Both the position numbers and the translations under genes were made by a program. A DNA stretch of 14,015 nucleotides, from the NCBI GenBank assembly GCA_001931875.2, contig MSJH02000305.1, forward strand, positions 1 to 14,015, given 5' to 3'. Source of the stretch: Byssochlamys sp. IMV 00236 (taxonomy: Eukaryota > Ascomycota > Eurotiomycetes > Eurotiales > Thermoascaceae). The notes under the pieces are model-generated. The model was not told where the DNA came from. It saw only the letters and a list, made by a program, of their open reading frames with translations, and ran no database searches. Below are positions 7,266 through 14,015 of the stretch, piece by piece; the first letter of the stretch is position 1; each line of letters opens with the position of its first letter.

Positions 7266-8497
7266 TGGAAGCTTTGACTCCTGTGAAATCACCTACTTTG
7301 CCTAAAAAAATGGAAACCGTATCAGCTACTGAATGCGCTAACTGTGGTACAACTACGACTCCTCTATGGAGAAGAGGTCCAAATGGTGAGACGATATGTA
7401 ACGCTTGTGGTCTTTATCTCAAGGCAAGAAATACATTAAGACCTCCTAGTTTAAAAAGGACAAACAAAAAGGAAAAAGCGGTTAATGACTGCGGCGGTGG
7501 TACATGCCCTGGTGGTGGTCAATGTAATGGCACTGGTGGTTCTAGTTCCTGTGCTGGTTGCCCTGCTTTTAATCAGCATCAAGTGAACCGGCAAGCTCTT
7601 ATTTGTGCAAATTGTAGAACTACGACTACCCCACTCTGGAGAAGGGATGAAGCAGGGAATACTATCTGTAATGCTTGTGGTCTTTACTATAAACTTCATA
7701 ATGTTCATAGACCTGTTAGTATGAAACGAAGTGTCATCAAACGAAGAAAAAGAATCATCATTACTCAAGGAAGTGATGCAGAAGAAGATGATGACAGTGA
7801 ATCAAATATTCCCGAAGATGAAAACAACGATATAAAGCGCTTCAAGAAAAATGCCGAAGTTCCAGAAATTGAAGATTATGTCGTAAAGAAGAAGACCCCT
7901 ACGGATACCAATATAGACAGAATTAATTTTACTCCCCCCATGGAAGATACACATCGTGACACTGCTAGTACACTTTTACCTTTTGAACAGCTTAGAAATC
8001 AAGAATTTAACAACAACAACAATAACAATAATAATAATAACATGGATCGCAGTTCTTCGTTATTACCCCCCATATCATCCGAACGTAAATCTTACAAGTT
8101 GGAATCATTATTTCACAGAGAATCATCAACAAATGCTCTACCATCAATATCTCTTCCTCCTTTATCGTCTTCGCCTCCTTTACCTCCATCATCTACTCCT
8201 CAACAAAATAAATCACAACATCATCAACAACAGCATCGCCTAACTATGTCATTATCACCACCATTACCACCTTCTATTCATCGACAACCTCTTTCTGTTC
8301 GTTCACCTAGTCCGATGGAACAAAGAAGATATGAATTAGCAGAATTTGATATGGCATTAGACAAGTTAGAGCATCTAAGAAGACAAGTTAGACCAGAGCA
8401 AGCTTATGCGCTATCTCAATTGACAAATGCACTTACTGATTTAGCTACAAAGGCAGAAGTTATCTTATCATTAGACTCATTATCTTATAGCCAATAA
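7262..8497 (+). CDS. SREA: GATA-type iron/siderophore transcriptional repressor (SREA/Urbs1/Fep1 class)
   Basis: Nuclear DNA-binding protein of 411 residues in one exon. Two GATA zinc fingers, each C-X2-C-X17-C-X2-C: finger 1 uses Cys 25, 28, 46, 49 and finger 2 uses Cys 115, 118, 136, 139, both with TTTTPLWRR and CNACGLY. Between them is the diagnostic cysteine-rich segment: Cys 77, 82, 88, 97 and 100 in a context of [12 protein letters not shown] and CAGCPAF. This block separates the fungal iron repressors from nitrogen or light GATA factors; its cysteines are implicated in iron sensing. Basic residues follow finger 2 ([10 protein letters not shown], a likely nuclear signal), then an acidic region, an 11-Asn run (250-260), a Ser/Pro-rich region, and a conserved-looking C-terminal helix (about 360-405, leucine heptads) as in SREA-class proteins. 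Expected role: repression of siderophore and iron-uptake genes when iron is plentiful. Two adjacent ATGs open the frame; either may be used. Confidence 0.93.
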   Translation: MMEALTPVKSPTLPKKMETVSATECANCGTTTTPLWRRGPNGETICNACGLYLKARNTLRPPSLKRTNKKEKAVNDCGGGTCPGGGQCNGTGGSSSCAGCPAFNQHQVNRQALICANCRTTTTPLWRRDEAGNTICNACGLYYKLHNVHRPVSMKRSVIKRRKRIIITQGSDAEEDDDSESNIPEDENNDIKRFKKNAEVPEIEDYVVKKKTPTDTNIDRINFTPPMEDTHRDTASTLLPFEQLRNQEFNNNNNNNNNNNMDRSSSLLPPISSERKSYKLESLFHRESSTNALPSISLPPLSSSPPLPPSSTPQQNKSQHHQQQHRLTMSLSPPLPPSIHRQPLSVRSPSPMEQRRYELAEFDMALDKLEHLRRQVRPEQAYALSQLTNALTDLATKAEVILSLDSLSYSQ

Positions 8498-8954
8498 TTC
8501 ATCTATTCCCCCCTCTTTGCTTTTCTCCCTGATACTCTTTGTTCTTTTAATAACTTGTAAATATACATGACCATCTCTCTCTCTCTTTTTTTTTTTTTTT
8601 TTTTTTTTTTTCAAGTATTAGTATTTTGTTGACAAATAAGGGGGAAAAAAGTCATATGCTACGAGTCATTTATATCAATTGAAGCACACATCAAGTTGAC
8701 AGTTCAGAGACGCATAAAAAATAAGCTCATCAAGGATTATTCAGGAGCTTGCCGTACCATCTAAATTACATATTACAAAAGAAGCCCATAAAGTAAATCT
8801 TTTATAAAGAATACTTCTCATGCAGAAGTGGTAGGCAGGAAGCTTATCTTTAGCAATGAAAGATCCCAAAAATAGGTTTAAGGAGTAACACAAACAGAAA
8901 TAGAAATCCGGAACCAAATTGGAACCCAATACAAGAGAGTGTATATTTATTATT
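8498..8954. other. Convergent 3' intergenic region
   Basis: Lies between the 3' ends of the GATA gene (plus) and the secreted barrel protein (minus). It contains a (TC)n-(T)n tract at 8573-8611. AATAAATA on the minus strand at about 8944-8952 lies just after the stop of the minus gene and fits a polyadenylation signal. Small frames here have no coding character. Confidence 0.5.
8573..8611 (+). repeat. (TC)n-(T)n tract downstream of the GATA gene
   Basis: Same composition and strand as the tract at 6918-6950: a TC run followed by more than 20 T. The two tracts bracket the GATA gene. Most likely independent simple-sequence expansions. Confidence 0.7.
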
Positions 8955-9503
8955 TTACAAGACGGGTAAATCAGGCAGTAGACCCTTCTTCTTGGGACAT
9001 CTCACCGGCTTAAAACTGATATTCAGTACACCAATGTTCAAATTTCCTTTTGACAGCAACTTGAATGCTTTAGGTGTCAGATCAATAGCATTTCCGAGTT
9101 TGCAACCTGCACACTTGTCCACAATCTTGACAATAATCTTTAGTTTTGGATGGTCATTGTTGGTGATTTGCATACACTTGTAGCATTGTTCGAATTCTCG
9201 CATAGCCTATAATATATTTAGTATATGTAACGTGTGTATGGGTGTGTGTCTGGATTACTATGTGTTTATTACCATGGCTCCGATCATATCTCTAACAGAG
9301 GCACTCCATGGCCTCAATCCTTTTCGACCATAGCATGCTGCGTTTTTCAGTCCATCGCCTGTGTACCATGTTCCTCGACCTCTTTTATCCAGTGGTTTGT
9401 TCATATCCATGACACGAGCAGTGCCTCTTTTGCCATGTATACCAGCCATTGCTTGCAGTGTCATGGTAACCAGAATAATAAAACATAATATCATCGACTT
9501 CAT
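8955..9503 (-). CDS. Secreted RlpA-like/barwin-type double-psi beta-barrel protein, two exons
   Basis: Exons 9503-9273 and 9206-8955, joined across a 66-nt GT-AG intron in phase 0, give 160 residues. The N-terminus is a signal peptide (hydrophobic core MILCFIILVTMTLQAMA), followed by a short propeptide with two Lys-Arg sites (residues 25-26 and 40-41) suited to Kex2-type processing. Then comes the barrel domain: RGTWYTGDG and ACYG, then CYKCMQITN, KIIVKIVDKCAGC, AIDLTPKAFKLL and VLNISFKPVRC. This is the domain order of small fungal proteins related to barwin, expansin and RlpA; the D after V.IVDKC and the IDLT strand are typical. Such proteins are exported and may bind wall polysaccharide, but I see no basis for assigning a substrate or catalysis. 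No carbohydrate-binding module is present. Confidence 0.85.
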
Positions 9504-9570
9504 ATTGACTTAAATGAGTGTAATGGGGAAAAAGAAAGATAAACAGTAAATGGTTAAAAAAAATGGAACC

Positions 9571-9580
9571 TTTTTTTATA
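9571..9580 (-). promoter_or_regulatory. TATA-like box of the secreted barrel protein gene
   Basis: Reads TATAAAAAAA on the minus strand, 68-77 bp upstream of the ATG at 9503, similar to the spacing in front of FBP1. A second candidate, TATAAAAG at 9691-9684 on the minus strand, is about 185 bp upstream and a better consensus match, so the true core promoter is undecided. Confidence 0.45.
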
Positions 9581-9699
9581 TCTGTGTTTATAATCGTGCA
9601 TGCAGAAAAAAAGAATATATTAGCTTTATATACACGCATATCGTTTCAAGGAGGTTCAAGGACATCTCTTTGTTTCCCCCTTCCTTTTATATCTTGCTC

Positions 9700-10262
9700 A
9701 CTCGTGTGGAAGCTTCATGTACACAAGCGAAACTTGTTATTGTAAGAAACTAAAGAAAAAGGGAGAAGGTGGATTGCTAACCTATCTCTTGAAGTTTGTT
9801 TATAAAATGAAAACTTTGCCACATAATCAAACAAGAAGAAAAAAAGGAGACAAATGACGATACTATCTCATAATACGATATAGTATCAAAAGTACGCCTC
9901 TTTATATGTATGGCTTAAAAACTTCTTTATATCAATTTATCCCTTGGCACAATACATCTCTTACACAAGTATTATGAATAAATGGCCTACATTGGCCGTA
10001 ATAGTGACAATAAGAATTCGTTTCCCCTCCTTAAGGAATAAATTAATTTGTAAGTAGTTGATAGATGTCTGCTACTCAATCAAGCAAAATGAACAAGAAG
10101 GAAATGAGTAAGGGGTGATGTGCTACCATCCATATAAACAAGAAAAAAAGGTAAATCTGCAATACATAGTAAAAAAGTCATCTCCTATTATGATAGACAG
10201 AGGCAAGCACTTTTCAGACGCATATATGCAAGACCACTGATGGCTCTACAGTTTAATATCTT
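9700..10262. other. Intergenic region with a short inverted repeat
   Basis: Lies between the promoter of the secreted barrel gene and the 3' end of the Iml2-family gene. It holds a perfect 8-bp inverted repeat (gatactat at 9859-9866, atagtatc at 9880-9887, loop 13) with no known role. No gene or RNA recognised. Confidence 0.4.
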
Positions 10263-12651
10263 TTATTTTTTTACAATTGGCATTTTCCTTTTCCCGTTTG
10301 TAGATAAACCTATTTGCTCCCTTGCTGGTTCTGGACTCTTGATATTCATTTCATTACATTTCCTTAACGCAATGCTCAATCGTAGCATGAGTTGATATCC
10401 GAATGGGTCTTTTGTATGCGACATGGCAATTTCCCAAACTTCCTTACTTTTTGCATAATCACTTAATCCCCAACTGGTTACACCTGCCTCTATAGAGAGC
10501 AATAGTCAGCTACTTTTCCTACACTCATCATCCTCTTACCCCAATAGACAAAGGGCATCACCCATGCTTCTGTCTTTAGATGTTCCAAATTATCCACAAT
10601 CCAGTTGATGTGCGCGATACTCTGATCATACTTTTTTAAAGCATTAAAGATGGAAACTTTGATGAGCAACAGCAAGATTCTTTGATCATAATAGTCTGGT
10701 AAATCAACACTAGGTGCAATTTGTTTGGCACGTATGTTGTATTCTAATTTTTCACGTTCGTAAATCGACTCGAGCGTGCTTTGGACAAGACCAAGGCATT
10801 TTTCTAATGTAGCATCTTCCATTTGTTCAAATGCGGCCCAAATGAGCAAGAGTTCAAGTCCTGGTAGGTAATAGTTTATATCCTGATATCCTTTCTTTTG
10901 AAAGGTTTCTACTTTTTGAAGTGCATAGGCTTCCAGAGAGGATGGTCTATCTTGGACTGCCATGTCTGGTATTTGTGCCAACGACAGTATGCCCTTTGTT
11001 CGTTTTCCACGCATCACCTGGCAGGCTCCTATCATATATTGATAAAATACAGATGGGCTCGCCTTTTGGAGCTCTTTAAAGCATTTAGCAGCAAACTTCC
11101 AATCAAGTTGTAAGATATGATTCATGGCAATCTCATACGTCGTCGCCTGCTTTAGAGAGCTATGAGCCCATTCTTCTGTGCAGGATGATACAGCACCCCG
11201 GAACGATTGCGTGGATAGCTGCAGATTTTTTGCAATACGAGAGAGTTTACCAGCGATGTAAAAAAAGATGCAAGACTTGGGATGCTTCTTTTGCGCTTCG
11301 GTTAGACACTCGAGGGCAGGTTTCATGAGCTCTTGAGTATACAGCTGAGATGTCTGGCTGCAAAGGATCAGATAATAGCATAGTAGACTGTAAAATATAA
11401 AGTGTTATGCGATTTGTCTCTGTGTCATTGCGTACTTTACATTAAAGATGCAAAAGATGATTTTATGCATTTCGATTCTATGCAAATCTTTAATAGAGCA
11501 AACCCAAGTTGTTGATTGCAAGTAAAACCATGAATCCAAAATGATTTGACTGGATGGGGAGGAAAGCAGGATACAAGTAAATGTAATGATCCAAGGCCAA
11601 AGTACAAAGCAGAAACGGTATCACGGTCCATATGTTTGGTGTACGCTTGACCCATTTTCTTGTATTCTTGCCAAACGATTGTATAATTGTTATATGCTAT
11701 TTATTTTCCTTTTTTCTTAGCTAATGAGGAATAAAAGAATATATTTTTGGTTCTTACCTTGGTGTAAACTCGAACTGCAGTTTATCAATTCTAATGTGTC
11801 ATCTTGAAGAATTTGTAATGCTCCTCTCAATAAACAAGCCTCTGCTTTGACTACATAGGCTCTTAATGTACCATTTGCCATGAATGGTGATTCGATGTCG
11901 GTTACTTCTCTTTTAGAGCATGTCTGTGGACTTGATGGAAGCCCAGTTTGATTTGGTATGATAAGTGAAGAAAGATAATTGGAGATACTATATCCCTTCT
12001 TGACACCTTTTGCATTTATTTGACATGTGGCAACCTTCTCTGCTGTCTTTATCACACTTTGTGCTAGCTTAATATCATTTTTGTCACGGGTCTGTAATCA
12101 ATAACGTATATAAGCTTCTCTCTAGTAGATTAGTCTATTGTTTCCCTTACCATAATAGCTTTTATAATAGTCATCAAACCAAGTCCATTTGCATACAATG
12201 GATCACTACCAAAGGGAAATAAGAATATTATTGATTAAGCATCATGCTGACGTACCTGTCTATCTTATGTTGAAATATAGATTTAGCTTCCATAAATTGA
12301 TTATTAAACAAGCATTCAACTGCCTTTCTTATATATTCGTCTACGTTATGTTGAATAAATACGTTTTATTAATTTTTTTTGATACTTGCCTGCTTCTTCT
12401 TGTTCACGTGGACCCATACGGTTAGGCGGAAGTTCTTTTGGTCGGCGTTGAGCATAACTGGAGATACTCATATCAGATTCACCTAGGGTTTGATGTTTTG
12501 GGATGGTTATTTTGTTAATCACGCTTAGACTATGAATCATTTTTTCCATTTCAGGAAAACTCGATTGCTCCTGATCCATCGTGTTGTTTGTATCCGTATT
12601 GCCGATAGATGTAGACTGTTGGGTTGTTACTTTATAATGGTTATCGTTCAT
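10263..12651 (-). CDS. IML2: Iml2/TTC39 family tetratricopeptide protein, seven exons
   Basis: Exons (minus): 12651-12390, 12340-12256, 12205-12151, 12091-11758, 11696-11441, 11387-10540, 10489-10263. They join in frame to about 688 residues, near the length of yeast Iml2. After a polar N-terminus (Gln/Asn/Thr-rich, about 85 residues) the family pattern appears: AVECLFNNQFMEAKSIF, then SDPLYANGLGLMTIIKAIM, NDIKLAQSVIKTAEKVA, LRAYVVKAEACLLRGALQ, SALYFGLGSLHLLVSCFPP, GFTCNQQLGFALL, LCYYLILC, helical TPR-like repeats (KPALECLTEAQKKHPKS, WKFAAKCFKELQKASPSVF), and a final YWEAGVTSWGLSDYAKSKEVW. In yeast, Iml2 is linked to lipid droplets and clearance of protein inclusions; animal TTC39 proteins affect lipid homeostasis. 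The function here is by family only. Introns 2-6 are GT-AG (50-61 nt); intron 1 is GC-AG. Confidence 0.88.
12341..12389 (-). other. GC-AG intron 1 of the Iml2-family gene
   Basis: The donor reads CAG|GCAAGT and the acceptor CGTAG|AC, with a branch-point-like acataac shortly before the acceptor; length is 49 nt. No GT donor nearby restores the frame: unspliced, the frame reaches a TAA within the intron. Splicing yields REQEEADEYIRKAVECLF, running directly into the conserved first helix. Confidence 0.75.
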
Positions 12652-12704
12652 TGAACTTTAGGAAAAGAAAAGAGAGAAGAGTGTAGACAAAGATAGGGGG
12701 CGCT

Positions 12705-12712
12705 CTTTTATA
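12705..12712 (-). promoter_or_regulatory. TATA box of the Iml2-family gene
   Basis: Reads TATAAAAG on the minus strand, starting 61 bp upstream of the ATG at 12651, with purine-rich leader sequence between. This supports that ATG as the start. Confidence 0.6.
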
Positions 12713-12832
12713 GTCTCCTTTATTTCTTATTCTTAGCCTCTCTCTCCCTTAATTTATTAAACATTAGATATTGTCTTTTATTTTGACATGTATTATTCAG
12801 TATTCTTGTTCATACATAGTGCATTGGGCAAA

Positions 12833-12852
12833 CTATCTATCTATCTATCTAT
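12833..12852 (+). repeat. (CTAT)5 microsatellite
   Basis: Five uninterrupted CTAT units, followed by the related atatattta. Intergenic, between the divergent Iml2-family and carnitine acetyltransferase genes. Probably length-polymorphic. Confidence 0.85.
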
Positions 12853-12859
12853 ATATTTA

Positions 12860-13360
12860 TAGAACTGATTTGTGGTATTCTCATATGTCAAAAGAGTCAA
12901 TCTCGTATCTAACAAAATTGTACTGTACAACCGCAACGGATATGTTATTATCGTGAGGTAGTGATGTATCTGTTATATTTTACCTGATGAAAATTCAATT
13001 GGAGCCCGTCATGGTTGAGATAGATGAGCTGGCAGATTTGTAAATAGGATGCAAATAGATTATACCATACTGTTGGTTGCAAAAAGGACTTGAAAGACGT
13101 AAAGACTTATGAAAAGGGGGCTATCTAATTTTCTTTTTAGCCTTTTTGCTATTGAGGACACAAATAGTTTGTGGGATGTCACTCATTTTTTGTGCTTATG
13201 AAGTGCGCAGTGTTTGTGTTGTAAAAAAAAAAATGGATCGTCAAACATCATGTGAGCTGGAGGATCGCAAATACAATGGGTCAGACTGATTTAATGTTTC
13301 AGAGATTTATAAGTATCTTGACCAAACTAGTCTCCTCTCTCTGGGAGGCAATTTAACCTC
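12860..13360. other. Intergenic region, no gene recognised
   Basis: Between the divergently transcribed Iml2-family and carnitine acetyltransferase genes. Contains a run of 11 A (13222-13232) and frames broken by stops on both strands. I see no supportable gene or RNA here. Confidence 0.4.
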
Positions 13361-13708
13361 TCACACAAAATGCCCATCATCCAAAAAAGTGAATAGCATT
13401 TCACCTATATATCTAGGAATGAGGATGAAGACTGGCTGAGTAATTTTCAACTTTGTTAACGTCAACACTAAAAAGATGTGACACCTTTCCATCAAACGCA
13501 CTTTCGCAGTTAAGGTACGTTCGATCAAGTTGTACAAGATCAGCCATTGAATACCTCTTGATGATTTACTATTGAACAATAGAATAGCAGAATATGCATC
13601 AAAGAGAAGTGCTGAATCAAAGATTGAACCCTTTTCTATGAATAGATGTGATGCAATACCGTAGAGTAAACCTTTGATAGGAAATCAAGTGAAATCATGG
13701 GCCGTGAG
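13361..13708 (-). other. Long open frame of unknown status, possibly antisense to a decayed retroelement
   Basis: A minus-strand frame stays open for about 115 codons from a TGA near 13712 to the TGA at 13361. No ATG lies near its beginning. It reads GLLYGIASHLFIEKGS, then SSRGIQWLILYNLIER, RLMERCHIFLVLT and PRYIGEMLFTFLDDG. I do not recognise the family. On the opposite strand, interrupted frames contain YLGMRMKTG (near 13408), SAIEYLLMI (near 13543) and QNMHQRE (near 13591). Their order faintly recalls the C-terminal part of LINE-type reverse transcriptases (YLG.., EYGL, QN...R). Either reading is weak. The region may instead be plain promoter DNA of the downstream gene. Confidence 0.25.
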
Positions 13709-13711
13709 AAA

Positions 13712-13722
13712 CCGCTCTACGG
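13712..13722 (+). promoter_or_regulatory. CCG-N5-CGG inverted half-sites, Zn2Cys6-type
   Basis: CCGCTCTACGG is a pair of inverted CGG half-sites with a 5-base spacer, the layout bound by fungal binuclear zinc-cluster activators. It lies about 120 bp upstream of the carnitine acetyltransferase start and 55 bp before its TATA-like box. Carnitine acetyltransferase genes are induced by acetate or fatty acids through such factors in other fungi. The specific regulator cannot be named from this site. Confidence 0.4.
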
Positions 13723-13776
13723 AAATTTAATTATGCGGTTTAAGCTTGTGTCGCGCTCGCATTATTTTCCCCACAA

Positions 13777-13783
13777 TATAAAT
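13777..13783 (+). promoter_or_regulatory. TATA box of the carnitine acetyltransferase gene
   Basis: TATAAAT, 67 bp upstream of the ATG at 13844, followed by a CT-rich leader. Spacing is as in the other genes here. Confidence 0.55.
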
Positions 13784-13843
13784 TTACCCTTTTCCCTCTT
13801 ATCTTTTCCCTTTTTTTTTCACATACTAAAAAAACAAAACATC

Positions 13844-13987
13844 ATGACAGTTGCAATGCCACAGAAGCCCTTCAATGAACCATCAGGAGGAATAACATTC
13901 AAGTATCAAGATGAACTACCCAGGTTACCTATTCCTGACCTGGAATCTACTTTACAAAAATATCTTACTGTACTGAAACCACTCCAG
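13844..13987 (+). CDS. Carnitine O-acetyltransferase, first exon (gene runs off the window)
   Basis: Exon 1 encodes 48 residues from MTVAMPQKPF to LKPLQ and ends at a GT donor (CAG|GTAAAT, 13988). The sequence FKYQDELPRLPIPDLESTLQKYL is the conserved N-terminal motif of the choline/carnitine O-acyltransferase family, where LPRLPVP.LE.T..KYL opens the catalytic fold. The short N-terminus lacks a clear mitochondrial presequence and a second ATG lies at 13856, so a cytosolic form or alternative starts are possible. These enzymes move acetyl groups between CoA and carnitine so that acetyl units from peroxisomes or cytosol reach mitochondria, needed on acetate and fatty acids. The catalytic His and the C-terminal peroxisomal signal would lie outside the window, so the subtype (Cat2, Yat1 or Yat2-like) cannot be decided. 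Confidence 0.85.
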
Positions 13988-13998
13988 GTAAATATATG

Positions 13999-14015
13999 AA
14001 AAAAAAAAAAAAAAA
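13999..14015 (+). repeat. Poly-A run at the window end
   Basis: At least 16 A inside the first intron of the carnitine acetyltransferase gene. A homopolymer at the edge may mark a contig end. Confidence 0.6.

Noticed and set aside
7451..7768. Minus-strand open frame of 105 codons
   Set aside because: It lies antisense to the GATA zinc-finger region; its openness follows from the codon use of the real gene.
9234..9488. Plus-strand frame opposite the secreted barrel gene
   Set aside because: Shadow of exon 1 of the minus-strand gene, which has a signal peptide and family motifs.
9859..9887. 8-bp inverted repeat as a transcription terminator
   Set aside because: Eukaryotic context; arms are short and AT-rich, and no U-rich tail follows. 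Left as an unexplained small palindrome.
12833..12852. CTAT array as a possible CRISPR-like or regulatory array
   Set aside because: Only a tetranucleotide microsatellite without spacers; the organism is a eukaryote.
1726..13987. FBP1 and carnitine acetyltransferase as a gluconeogenic gene cluster
   Set aside because: They are 11 kb apart with unrelated genes and transposon debris between; shared pathway alone does not make a cluster.

Overview
The window looks like nuclear DNA from a filamentous fungus, most likely an early-diverging Mucoromycota (Mucorales-type) species. It is AT-rich, has compact 46-68 nt GT-AG introns inside conserved eukaryotic genes, TATA boxes about 55-85 bp upstream of start codons, and long poly-T tracts. 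It carries a fungal-type two-finger GATA iron repressor, a secreted fungal double-psi beta-barrel protein, and an Iml2-type protein. The clade call rests on gene style and on my recollection of Mucorales repeat families; no database was consulted.

Layout. 1-1.6 kb: no convincing gene; one diverged direct repeat, then the promoter of FBP1. 1726-3086 (+): a seven-exon fructose-1,6-bisphosphatase (339 aa after splicing). 3383-3746 (-): a small unrecognised protein convergent with FBP1, 5' exon uncertain. About 4.4-6.4 kb: no intact gene, but a graveyard of coding fragments, mostly minus strand. It contains an exon with an IGY.RK motif, a second coding-like block at 5.4-5.6 kb, a probable DDE transposase N-terminus (6408 down to about 5820), and a diverged inverted repeat in which a short peptide is conserved in both arms. 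7262-8497 (+): an intronless GATA factor of the SREA/Urbs1/Fep1 siderophore-repressor class. Its upstream region has a perfect ATCAGATAA site and an upstream ORF ending on the GATA start codon. 8955-9503 (-): a two-exon secreted RlpA/barwin-like protein. 10263-12651 (-): a seven-exon Iml2/TTC39 family protein of about 688 aa whose first intron is GC-AG. 12.7-13.7 kb: intergenic, with one long open frame and possible retroelement decay. 13844-end (+): first exon of a carnitine O-acetyltransferase, cut by the window end.

Functional context. FBP1 (gluconeogenesis) and the carnitine acetyltransferase (acetyl-unit shuttling) are both typically needed on non-fermentable carbon, but they lie 11 kb apart and nothing here shows co-regulation. 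The GATA repressor probably controls iron uptake genes elsewhere and perhaps itself. The remaining genes are independent.
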